The notes beneath the pieces are model-generated. The model did no database searches. It was given only the letters and a program-made list of their open reading frames with translations, and was not told the origin of the DNA. From assembly GCF_000193735.1 (NCBI RefSeq), contig NZ_AEPF01000162.1, positions 1-35,013 of the forward strand: DNA of 35,013 nt. Reading direction: 5' to 3'. Made by a program: the position numbers and the translations under genes. This DNA comes from Neisseria sicca 4320. GTDB taxonomy: Bacteria; Pseudomonadota; Gammaproteobacteria; Burkholderiales; Neisseriaceae. Numbering within the stretch: the first letter of the stretch is position 1; the number at the start of each line of letters is the position of its first letter. This document shows positions 1-6,777 of this stretch, piece after piece.

Positions 1-41
1 TTGAATTTAGACTATTGACGGTTTAACTTCCCCTACATAGC

Positions 42-85
42 AAACGTCGTCTGAAAACCAAATTTCCAGTTTTCAGACGACGTTT
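42..85 (-). terminator. DUS-variant hairpin terminator downstream of ldh
   Basis: Two 17-base arms (42-58 and 69-85) are perfect reverse complements and contain ACGTCGTCTGAA, a DUS variant with AC instead of AG at the start. The hairpin lies 20 bases past the ldh stop codon and is flanked by A- and T-runs, as expected of a rho-independent terminator. Confidence 0.75.
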
Positions 86-104
86 TACTTAGAGGCGGTT
101 CTAT

Positions 105-1058
105 TTACCCGATCATTTCATCGACTTTGCGTTGATAGCTTTTCAACAGCTCCGCCGAGCGGGCAAAGCGTTCGGCTTCGTCGTCTGAAAGTTGCAGGTC
201 GATGATGCGGACCGCGCCTTGGCGGTTGACGACGGTCGGTACGCCGATATACACGCCGTTTTGTCCGAACTCGCCTTCAAGCAAGGTGGAAACGGGCAAT
301 ACGACGCCTTGATTGTGCAGGATGGCGTTGGAGATACGGCTCAAGCCCATGCCGATGCCGTGGCTGGTCGAGCCTTTGGCGGCGATGACTTCGTAGGCAG
401 CATTGCGCACGGTGTTATAGATTTTGTCCATACGCGCCTGCCCGTCTTCTGATTGTTCCAACATCTTCTGAACCGACATACCGGCGATGTTGGCGGTACT
501 CCAAAGCGCAATGATGCTGTCGCCGTGTTCGCCGATCATCATGGCATCGACGCTCCAAGGCGCGACGTCGAATTCGTTGCCCAGACAGACGCGGAAACGG
601 GCGGAGTCAAGGATGGTGCCCGAGCCGATAACGCGCTCTTTGGGCAAACCTGAAAAGCGCAGAACGGCATAAGACAGTACATCCACGGGGTTGGAGGCAA
701 CCAAGAAGATACCGTCAAAGCCGGAAGCCATGACTTTCGAAACGATGTCGTGGAAGATGCGCAGGTTTTTGTCGATTAAGTCCAAACGGGTTTCGCCGGG
801 TGCCTGCGCCGCGCCCGCGCAAATACACACGATGTCTGCATCCGAACAATCATCGTAATCGCCGACGTAAATGCGTGCAGGCGAAGCGGCATAAGGCATT
901 CCGTGGCGGAAGTCGCGCGCCTCGCCTTCCGCACGCGTGCGGTTGATGTCGATTAAAACCATATCGTCGCACAAGGCTTGGTTGAGCATGGAATAGGCGT
1001 AGCTGACACCGACCGCGCCCAAGCCTACGACAACCACTTTATTACCAACTTTTTTCAT
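105..1058 (-). CDS. ldh: NAD-dependent L-lactate dehydrogenase
   Basis: This 317-residue cytoplasmic enzyme interconverts pyruvate and L-lactate with NADH. The N-terminus holds a Rossmann loop (VVVGLGAVGVSYA). The substrate loop reads AQAPGETRLDL; glutamine at the specificity position favours lactate over malate dehydrogenase, where arginine is usual. The catalytic histidine is in IGEHGDS. I chose the ATG at 1058 (MKKVGNK) because AGGA lies 8 bases upstream; an upstream in-frame start at 1100 would add 14 unlikely residues. The gene is monocistronic, diverges from the lipoprotein gene at 1398 and ends in a DUS hairpin. It is of the fermentative, soluble type, unrelated to the membrane flavoprotein LldD that many neisseriae use to oxidise lactate. 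Confidence 0.9.
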   Translation of the reverse strand: MKKVGNKVVVVGLGAVGVSYAYSMLNQALCDDMVLIDINRTRAEGEARDFRHGMPYAASPARIYVGDYDDCSDADIVCICAGAAQAPGETRLDLIDKNLRIFHDIVSKVMASGFDGIFLVASNPVDVLSYAVLRFSGLPKERVIGSGTILDSARFRVCLGNEFDVAPWSVDAMMIGEHGDSIIALWSTANIAGMSVQKMLEQSEDGQARMDKIYNTVRNAAYEVIAAKGSTSHGIGMGLSRISNAILHNQGVVLPVSTLLEGEFGQNGVYIGVPTVVNRQGAVRIIDLQLSDDEAERFARSAELLKSYQRKVDEMIG

Positions 1059-1397
1059 ATTAATTCCTGCTTGTTTGTGAATAGGAATTATTAATAACAC
1101 TTGGGCAGAGTGGCGTCAAATTTCAGACGACCTGTTTGATATGTAGCGGATTGTAGTGGAAAAATAAGCACATAAGGCATTTGCCGGTCACGGTGGGAGC
1201 AATAGCAAGAAAAGCAGTAAAGAGGCCTGATATAATGCAGTATATTTATTTTGATTTAAGTCATGAATATCATCATAAAACCGTTATAGTATAACTTACG
1301 GAGTGTGTCCGAAAATTCGGACGGATTTTGTTTGCAGACATTGCCGCCGAAATACGGAGGCACAATAGTTATGAATCATGATAATGAAAGGAAACGA
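1059..1397. other. Divergent intergenic region ldh / fHbp-like gene
   Basis: This 339-base region holds the start signals of both flanking genes, a single DUS in reverse orientation near 1120-1132, the FNR-type promoter at 1251-1295, and a 7-bp hairpin in the lipoprotein leader at 1307-1322 (GTCCGAA / TTCGGAC). A second possible lipoprotein start, the ATG at 1371, has the purine-rich CGGAGGC 10 bases upstream. No other gene is supported. Confidence 0.6.
1251..1295 (+). promoter_or_regulatory. FNR-type site and -10 box upstream of the fHbp-like gene
   Basis: TTGATTTAAGTCAT at 1251-1264 matches the FNR/CRP-type consensus TTGAT-N4-ATCAA with a perfect left half and a 3/5 right half. A -10 box TATAGT lies at 1285-1290, predicting a start near 1298-1299. 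The site is then centred at about -41.5, the position for class II activation. No good -35 box is visible, as expected of an activator-dependent promoter. Meningococcal fHbp is known to be FNR-activated. Confidence 0.5.
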
Positions 1398-2192
1398 ATG
1401 AAAGCGAAATCTTTATTGGCGGTTTTGGCTGCCACCTGCATTTTGTCCGCTTGCAGCAGCGCAGGCAGCAGCTTGGCGGACGGACTGACCAAGCCGCTTG
1501 ATCCTAATGCAAAAGATTGGAAGCAACTGACTGTTTCCGAATCTGTTCCCGACGACGGCGTACTGGAGTTGACCGACAGGGGCGGTAAAACCCAAACCCT
1601 GAAAAAAGGCGGGGTTTTGGATACGGGTTATCTGAAAAACGACCGTGTTTCCGACTTTGACTATGTGAAAAAAATTACTGTAAACGGACAACTTATCGAA
1701 TTGGAACGCGGTGATTTTTTGGTGTATAAACAAAACCATTCCATCGTTGCCGCCACTTTGGCAAAGCAGAAAACCAATCCGGCAGATGGCACACGTTCCG
1801 AGGCATTCGATTTTCATGTTAACGAAATTCAGGGGCAGGATATTGCTTTCGGTAATCTGCCTAAATTGGGACAAATAAACTACAAAGGTATCGCGTTCAA
1901 CGGCGACGACCGCAGCGGGCGTTTGTCTTACACGGTTGATTTTGAGAAGAAACAAGGCAGCGGCAGCATCAGCGGAATGCATAGCGGCTATAACGTCGAA
2001 TTGGCGAAAACCGACATCCAAGCCATGGGCAACGGCTCAGGCTTGAGCGGCAAAGCCATGAAGGACGGTTTGGAAAAAGGTAGTTACGAGCTGAAGCTTT
2101 TCGGCAGTAAAGCTGAAGAAATTGCCGGTAAGGCTAAAATCAACGATGGCGGTAAAATTCAGGAAATCGGTTTTTCCGGTAAGAAAGAGTAG
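1398..2192 (+). CDS. fhbp: Factor H binding protein-like surface lipoprotein (GNA1870/LP2086 family)
   Basis: The 264-residue precursor has a lipoprotein signal ending in the lipobox LSAC with lipidated Cys19. The mature part follows the fHbp layout: a Ser/Gly-rich anchor, then 'DGLTKPLD', 'LKNDRVSDFDYVKKITVNGQLIELERGDFLVYKQNHS' (split: LKNDRVSDFD, then GQLIELERGDFLVYKQ) and a C-terminal barrel with GRLSYTVDF, LEKGSYELKLFG and a final IGFSGKK. From memory these match meningococcal LKNDKVSRFDF, GQLITLESGEFQVYKQSHS, GKLTYTIDF and AEKGSYSLGIFG. In the meningococcus the protein binds complement factor H; binding here is inference. The ATG at 1398 has AAAGGAAA 2 bases upstream. An alternative start at 1371 has a GGAGG-like site and would lengthen the leader by 9 residues. 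It has its own promoter and DUS terminator, and its neighbour is ldh rather than cbbA as in the meningococcus. Confidence 0.8.
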   Translation: MKAKSLLAVLAATCILSACSSAGSSLADGLTKPLDPNAKDWKQLTVSESVPDDGVLELTDRGGKTQTLKKGGVLDTGYLKNDRVSDFDYVKKITVNGQLIELERGDFLVYKQNHSIVAATLAKQKTNPADGTRSEAFDFHVNEIQGQDIAFGNLPKLGQINYKGIAFNGDDRSGRLSYTVDFEKKQGSGSISGMHSGYNVELAKTDIQAMGNGSGLSGKAMKDGLEKGSYELKLFGSKAEEIAGKAKINDGGKIQEIGFSGKKE

Positions 2193-2220
2193 GGTGGGAC
2201 AATCCTCAGTCTGACGGACA

Positions 2221-2270
2221 AGGTCGTCTGAAACCTTTATTTTAGATAAAAGGTTTCAGACGACCTTTTT
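2221..2270 (+). terminator. DUS inverted-pair terminator after the fHbp-like gene
   Basis: Perfect 18-base arms at 2221-2238 and 2251-2268, each containing AGGTCGTCTGAA or its complement, are followed by a T-run. The hairpin begins 28 bases after the stop codon. Confidence 0.85.
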
Positions 2271-2337
2271 GTATCGGAAATTTGGAAAATATAGCTAAAT
2301 TACTTTATTTTCGATACGCAACTTACCGGGTGTCGTC

Positions 2338-2357
2338 ATTCCCGCGCAGGCGGGAAT
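2338..2357 (+). repeat. dRS3 repeat
   Basis: ATTCCCGCGCAGGCGGGAAT is an exact ATTCCC-N8-GGGAAT dRS3 unit, flanked by GTC on the left and CCA on the right as in other neisserial copies. dRS3 units are known integration targets of neisserial filamentous phages; no phage is present here. Confidence 0.85.
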
Positions 2358-2532
2358 CCATTTTTGAGATTCAGAAACTATTTTTCAAACCAAGGTTTCT
2401 CAAGTTTTACGATGGATTCCCGCTGTAGCCTGTTCTCGTGTAGGTGGGGGGCGAATGACGGAATTTGATGGCATGCTGTATTTAAAGTTAAGTATGTTTG
2501 CTATATGGTTTGTAGGTATGGATGCTTTGGAC

Positions 2533-3384
2533 TCAAGCAACTTTCATGATGCGTTCGATTTCATGCCAAAAGCCGTCGGAGCGCAATTCGAGTTTGGCGA
2601 TTAAGCCGCTTTCGATTTGGCGGACGGCGTGGTCGGACAGGGTCTGCGCTTCGGCGACGCGGGCAGGGGCGAGGTATGCCATGCGGTCGATGAAGTGGTA
2701 GCGTGCGCCGTCGTGGGTCGGATATGTCGACCAGTCTCGGATAAAGACGCCGTGCCAACAGTATGGATTCAGCGGGGCTTCGGTGGAATCTGCGCCGACG
2801 GGGAAAAAGCCGATGCCGCGTATGACGGAGGCGGGTTGCGGCGCGTCGGGGAGGCGGTTTTTCCGCAGGGTTTCGCTGCCTTCGGGGGATTGAAGCAGGA
2901 CAAGTTGGCGGGGCAGTTTGGCGGCTTTGGCGGCGAGGGTGTCTTTGGCATTGAGGCCGCACATATCTGCGGATTTGCCGCTGTTGCTGCCGTAATATTT
3001 GCAGGTCAGTTCGATATGGTAGGGTTTGCTGTTGATGGAGGCGATGAAATCGGCGGCGCCTTGCGTGAGGTCGTCTGAAAATACGGGCAAGTTATAGGCG
3101 TAAAGCTCGGTATGCGGCGCGTGGGCAAACCAAAATGCGAGCAGGCGCTCGGCGTAGATACCGAGTCGGTTGCCGAAGGGGGCGTGTTCGGCAAGATAGT
3201 CATCTAAGGGGGCGGGATTGCCGTTCAAATCCAAAAGGTAGCGGAAGCCGCGTTCGCCCAATAGTTCGCGGACGCTCAATTCGCAGCCGCTTTGCCAAAG
3301 CGGCGGGGCGGTCAGCAGAGTGGCGAGGTCGCGGACGGACGGGTGGGAGAGTTTCCACCAAAGGGCATCTAAGGCGTAGTTCAT
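2533..3384 (-). CDS. DUF1853 family protein
   Basis: The 283-residue soluble protein fits the DUF1853 family: an N-terminal MNYALDALWWKLSHPSVRDLA, then LGIYAERLLAFWF, a central YHIELTCKYYG and a late HGVFIRDW. The acidic residue in ADFIAS followed by ELTCK is reminiscent of a PD-(D/E)xK nuclease core, but I cannot confirm this and no activity is assigned. I prefer the ATG at 3384 to the in-frame TTG at 3432 because the upstream part is encoded by the DUS hairpin. The start has no strong ribosome-binding site. It lies downstream of trmJ in the same direction, separated by the hairpin at 3412-3451. An internal DUS occurs near 3068-3080. Confidence 0.75.
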   Translation of the reverse strand: MNYALDALWWKLSHPSVRDLATLLTAPPLWQSGCELSVRELLGERGFRYLLDLNGNPAPLDDYLAEHAPFGNRLGIYAERLLAFWFAHAPHTELYAYNLPVFSDDLTQGAADFIASINSKPYHIELTCKYYGSNSGKSADMCGLNAKDTLAAKAAKLPRQLVLLQSPEGSETLRKNRLPDAPQPASVIRGIGFFPVGADSTEAPLNPYCWHGVFIRDWSTYPTHDGARYHFIDRMAYLAPARVAEAQTLSDHAVRQIESGLIAKLELRSDGFWHEIERIMKVA

Positions 3385-3411
3385 GGCTGTATCTGGTTGA
3401 TAGTTTGTCTG

Positions 3412-3451
3412 AGGTCGTCTGAAAACTTGCAATCAAGTTTTCAGACGACCT
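3412..3451 (-). terminator. DUS hairpin between trmJ and the DUF1853 gene
   Basis: Perfect 18-base arms (3412-3429 and 3434-3451) with a 4-base loop begin just after the trmJ stop codon. The T-run is on the plus-strand side, so termination may be weaker in the trmJ direction. Confidence 0.7.
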
Positions 3452-3454
3452 TTT

Positions 3455-4270
3455 TCAGTCTTTCTTCTTCAGACGATGGCTGACGGTATTGAAAAAGCCG
3501 CGCAGGATGTCGATGTCTTCGGTTTGTGTATTTGCTCTGCCGAACAGGCTTTGCATACGGCGCATCAGGCGTTCGCTGTTGCGGCGGTTGAAGAAGCCGA
3601 TGTCGTCCATGACGCTTTCCATGTGGGCGATCATGCCTTTGATTTGCTCGTGTGTGGCGGCGTGGTCTTCCTGTTGCAGGTGGGTCATGGGCATATCGGT
3701 CTGGCTGAAGATTTCGTAACACACGACCTGAACGGCTTGGGCGAGGTTGAGCGAGAAATAGTCGGGGTTGCCGTTGATGGTCATCAGGCGGTTGCACGCC
3801 TGTACTTCTTCGATGCTCAAGCCGAAGGTTTCGTTACCGAAGACGAGGGCAACCTGTTCTCCGCGTTGTGCCGCCTGCAATAATTCGGGAACCAGTTCGC
3901 GCGGGGTTTGCAGCGGCGCGGTGATTTCGCGGCGGCGGCTGGTAAGGGCGCAGGCGAGCGTGGTGTCGGCGAGGGCTTCGTCAAGTGTGGCGGCAATCAC
4001 GGCGTTGTGCAATACGTCTGCCGCGCCAGAAGCTAGGATGAAACTTTCCTCCGGCAGTTGGAAGTCTTGCGGGTGTTCGGGGTTGAAAACGGGCGGCTGC
4101 TCGGTCATCGGCGTGGACATCAAATTCGGGGCGACGATGGTGAGTTTGTGCAGCCCCATGGTCTTCATGGCGCGGGCGGCAGAGCCGATATTGGCAGGAT
4201 GGCTGGTGCGGGTAAGGATGATGCGGATATTGCCGAGATAGTCGGGCAATTCGGGTTTGGCTGAAGTCAT
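3455..4270 (-). CDS. trmJ: tRNA (cytidine/uridine-2'-O-)-methyltransferase TrmJ
   Basis: A 271-residue SPOUT-class methyltransferase that, in the family, methylates the 2'-O of residue 32 in the tRNA anticodon loop using S-adenosylmethionine. The three SPOUT motifs are visible: HPANIGSAARAMKTMG around residues 24-39, LVFGNETFGLS at 142-152 with the Gly-Asn-Glu core, and SLNLAQAVQ at 173-181. These form the knotted cofactor site. The C-terminal helical part (about 195-271) is typical of TrmJ rather than TrmL. The ATG at 4270 (MTSAKPEL) is favoured because the alignable domain starts at once; an upstream in-frame start at 4378 would read through a DUS pair. The gene diverges from suhB. Confidence 0.85.
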   Translation of the reverse strand: MTSAKPELPDYLGNIRIILTRTSHPANIGSAARAMKTMGLHKLTIVAPNLMSTPMTEQPPVFNPEHPQDFQLPEESFILASGAADVLHNAVIAATLDEALADTTLACALTSRRREITAPLQTPRELVPELLQAAQRGEQVALVFGNETFGLSIEEVQACNRLMTINGNPDYFSLNLAQAVQVVCYEIFSQTDMPMTHLQQEDHAATHEQIKGMIAHMESVMDDIGFFNRRNSERLMRRMQSLFGRANTQTEDIDILRGFFNTVSHRLKKKD

Positions 4271-4300
4271 GTTTTGTTTTCGGTTTGTTCGGGAATCGGG

Positions 4301-4306
4301 TATAAT
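4301..4306 (+). promoter_or_regulatory. Possible -10 box for suhB
   Basis: A perfect TATAAT hexamer lies 148 bases upstream of suhB. No convincing -35 box is visible at 16-18 bases, so this is only a candidate. If used, the suhB transcript would start near 4313 and carry the two hairpins described at 4322-4365 and 4401-4424. Confidence 0.35.
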
Positions 4307-4321
4307 GCGCCATCTTTTTGT

Positions 4322-4365
4322 TTTCAGACGACCTTTCGCCTTGGGGCTTGAGAGGTCGTCTGAAA
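4322..4365 (+). repeat. Inverted DUS pair in the suhB leader region
   Basis: TTTCAGACGACCT (4322-4334) and AGGTCGTCTGAAA (4353-4365) can pair as 13-bp arms around an 18-base loop. Unlike most pairs here it is upstream of both flanking genes, so it does not terminate either gene's own reading frame. It could act as an attenuator of suhB transcription. Confidence 0.7.
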
Positions 4366-4400
4366 TGTTCTTTAACAACGTCGGAAACGTACAAACGTTG

Positions 4401-4424
4401 CGTCCGGTGCAGATGCACCGGACG
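4401..4424 (+). promoter_or_regulatory. 11-bp near-perfect palindromic hairpin in the suhB leader
   Basis: Arms CGTCCGGTGCA (4401-4411) and TGCACCGGACG (4414-4424) are exact complements separated by only GA. Downstream is GTATTTTA, a weak U-tract. It lies 30 bases upstream of the suhB start and could be an attenuator, an operator or an mRNA-stabilising element. Confidence 0.6.
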
Positions 4425-4453
4425 GTATTTTACCTGATTTAGAAAGAAAACCC

Positions 4454-5239
4454 ATGAATCCGTTTTTAAATACCGCTTTCAAAGCCGCCCGCAAAGCCGG
4501 GCAGATGATGATCCGCGCAAGCGGCAATCTGGATGCCGTCAAAATCGACAGCAAGGCATTCAACGATTTTGTTTCCGACGTTGACCGCAATTCTGAAATG
4601 ATTTTGGTGGATGCGCTTAAAGAAGCCTATCCGCATCACAAAATCACTTGTGAAGAAGGCGGCTCCCATGGTAAAGCCTCTGCGGAATACGAATGGATCA
4701 TCGATCCGCTCGACGGCACGACCAACTTCTTACACGGTCATCCCCAATACGCGATTTCTATGGCGCTGCTGCACAAAGGTGTGTTGCAGGAAGCTTTGGT
4801 GTACGCACCTGAGCGCAACGACGTTTACATGGCTTCGCGCGGCAAAGGTGCGTTGCTCAACGACCGCCGTATCCGCGTTTCTTCCCGTATTGAGTTGAAC
4901 CGCTGCTTGATCGGTACCGGCTTTCCTGTTGTCGATCAAAGCATGATGGACAAGTATCTGGCGATTTTGAAAGACTTTTTGGCAAAAACGGCCGGAGGAC
5001 GCAGAGAAGGCGCGGCTTCGTTGGATTTGTGTGCCGTGGCGGCCGGTCGTTTGGACGGTTTCTTCGAGTTCAACCTCAAGCCTTGGGATGTTGCCGCGGG
5101 CGCGCTGATCGTGCAGGAAGCGGGCGGTATCGTTACCGATATGTCCGGTAACGAAGGCTGGCTGGAAAGCGGCGATATCGTGGCAGCCAATCCGAAAGTG
5201 CTGGCGCAGATGCTGCAAATTATTGCCGGACATCTATAA
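4454..5239 (+). CDS. suhB: Inositol-1-monophosphatase / SuhB
   Basis: A 261-residue magnesium-dependent phosphatase that hydrolyses inositol-1-phosphate. In Escherichia coli SuhB also serves as a Nus-complex factor in ribosomal RNA transcription and folding. The metal-binding residues are visible: the EEGG pair at 67-68, DPLDGTTNF with Asp84 and Asp87, and WDVAAGALIVQEAGG with Asp212. Length is close to E. coli SuhB (267). The start has AGAAAGAAA upstream. The gene stands alone with a long hairpin-bearing leader and a short DUS terminator. Confidence 0.9.
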   Translation: MNPFLNTAFKAARKAGQMMIRASGNLDAVKIDSKAFNDFVSDVDRNSEMILVDALKEAYPHHKITCEEGGSHGKASAEYEWIIDPLDGTTNFLHGHPQYAISMALLHKGVLQEALVYAPERNDVYMASRGKGALLNDRRIRVSSRIELNRCLIGTGFPVVDQSMMDKYLAILKDFLAKTAGGRREGAASLDLCAVAAGRLDGFFEFNLKPWDVAAGALIVQEAGGIVTDMSGNEGWLESGDIVAANPKVLAQMLQIIAGHL

Positions 5240-5243
5240 ACAG

Positions 5244-5267
5244 AAGGTCGTTTTCAGACGACCTTTT
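5244..5267 (+). terminator. Short DUS-derived terminator after suhB
   Basis: AAGGTCGT (5244-5251) pairs with ACGACCTT (5258-5265) around a 6-base loop and is followed by T residues. Only the right arm is a full DUS; the left arm is truncated. Confidence 0.7.
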
Positions 5268-5463
5268 GACCGTTTTAATACGGTGTCGTGATTTAGCAAT
5301 AGTAGGAATATCATCCATGTTACTTTCAGGCGCATATAACTACCTTTTGTCGCAATCTGAAAACAGAGATACCGATTAATGATAATATGCTCAAAGAATT
5401 GATTTGCAAAAGGCCGCGCCTCTGCCAATCAGATAAATGACGAACCGTATTGCTGTGAATAAT

Positions 5464-6738
5464 ATGAAGAAAAAATCTTTTTTGAATCGTCCCGAAGCAT
5501 CCATCCTTCGCACCGGCCGAATTGCTGCCGCAGTTTGTGCGGCGGTGTGTGCGACAACAGCGCAGGCATATCCTTTGAAGGCTATTTTGAGAGATGCCAT
5601 GGTGTCCGATCCGATTGTAAAGGAAGCAAAAGCGACTGAAGATTCCGCAAGAGGTACGACCAAGGCGACCCGTGCGCGGCATTATCCCGTGTTGACTTTG
5701 ACGGGCACCAAAGTTTTGACGCAAAAAAACAAATATTCCAGCAGCGACATGAGTGACGGTATCGGTATACGCGGAACTGTGAATGTTTATTCGTGGGGCG
5801 CCATCAATTCAGCGGTAAGGCGTGATAAAAACAGAGAGCAATACTATCATCAGCGCTATTTTGAAAATCAGGAACGTCTGGGCAGCGACATCGGCAAGCT
5901 CTATCTGACCGCATTGCGCGCAAAAGAAATCCTGCGCATCAACCGTCAAAGTCTGGTTAGGCACAATAATCTTCTGAAAGATTTGAACATTATTGTGAAA
6001 TACGACAGTGGCCGCCGCTCCGAACTCATCGAAGCGCGTGCGCGCCAGTTGCAGGTCGAATCGTCAATCGCCCAACAACAACGCACGATGGAATTGGCGT
6101 TGAGCCGTTTGTCCCGCTACACCGGACGGCAGTTGACGGCAGAAGATTTGGAAGATCCGTTTGCCAGCGACAGCGCGGAATCATTGGTTCGCCGTTTCAA
6201 AACCGCAGATAACAACACCAATCCTTCCTATCGGGCGCAGGTGGCAGAACGCGACAGCGTGAAGGCAGATTTGGACGTTTCCAAAGCAGAACGCCTGCCC
6301 GCCGTGAATCTGGAAGGTAATGCGAACCGTGACAACAGGCAGCTTTATCTGAATGTGGCATGGAATGTCTTAGACGTTGCCGCGCGCCATAATGTGCAGA
6401 AAAATGCCGATGCCCTGATTGCCGCCGAATCGAAATCCGAGCAGATTATGCGCGACATTACCGAGAAAACCCAAACCGCCGAAATCGACATGCGCGAGAG
6501 CGAACGCCGTGCCGATATTGCCGCTCAACATATTGCCGCCCAAAAAGACGTGGTTAAAACTTACGAGCTGCAATTTAAAATTGCCCGCCGCACGCTGACC
6601 GATGTTTTGGGCGCATACAACGAATTGTCCAGCATCGAGCAGGAAAACATTTCGGCGCGCAACGATTTCCGCGATGCCGCATTGGATTATTTGGCTGCGC
6701 AGGCGCAAATGGCGAATTGGGCAGGCTTGAAGCAATAA
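5464..6738 (+). CDS. TolC-family outer-membrane channel of a type I secretion system
   Basis: The protein has 424 residues from the ATG at 5464 (MKKKSFLN) or 433 from 5437. An Ala-rich signal peptide ends near TTAQA, followed by the mature start YPLKAILRDAM. The rest shows the TolC pattern of two internally repeated halves with long amphipathic helices (for example LRINRQSLVRHNNLL and RESERRADIAAQHIAAQ) and conserved RARHYPVLTLTG and AERLPAVNLEG segments before each barrel section. It would form the outer-membrane exit duct. Two genes of the same machine follow at once. Upstream at 5378-5386, AATGATAAT resembles the core of a Fur box, but the match is partial. Neither candidate start has a strong ribosome-binding site. 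Confidence 0.85.
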   Translation: MKKKSFLNRPEASILRTGRIAAAVCAAVCATTAQAYPLKAILRDAMVSDPIVKEAKATEDSARGTTKATRARHYPVLTLTGTKVLTQKNKYSSSDMSDGIGIRGTVNVYSWGAINSAVRRDKNREQYYHQRYFENQERLGSDIGKLYLTALRAKEILRINRQSLVRHNNLLKDLNIIVKYDSGRRSELIEARARQLQVESSIAQQQRTMELALSRLSRYTGRQLTAEDLEDPFASDSAESLVRRFKTADNNTNPSYRAQVAERDSVKADLDVSKAERLPAVNLEGNANRDNRQLYLNVAWNVLDVAARHNVQKNADALIAAESKSEQIMRDITEKTQTAEIDMRESERRADIAAQHIAAQKDVVKTYELQFKIARRTLTDVLGAYNELSSIEQENISARNDFRDAALDYLAAQAQMANWAGLKQ

Positions 6739-6777
6739 CATAAAATCTTAACATCATTACTCATTACGCGAATTATC

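Larger units (their letters stand above)
2193..2532. other. Intergenic region with terminator and repeat remnant
   Basis: This 340-base stretch contains the DUS terminator, a perfect dRS3 repeat at 2338-2357, and a decayed inverted partner near 2412-2460 (GGATTCCCGCTGTAG... then GCGAATGACGG). I see no coding potential. It separates two convergent genes. Confidence 0.6.

Noticed and set aside
1413..2021. Long antisense frame within the fHbp-like gene
   Set aside because: It mirrors the real coding frame, has no start signal and shows no family resemblance.
5378..5386. AATGATAAT upstream of the TolC-like gene as a Fur box
   Set aside because: The core matches but the flanks do not (about 10 of 19 positions), so it is mentioned only in the gene entry.
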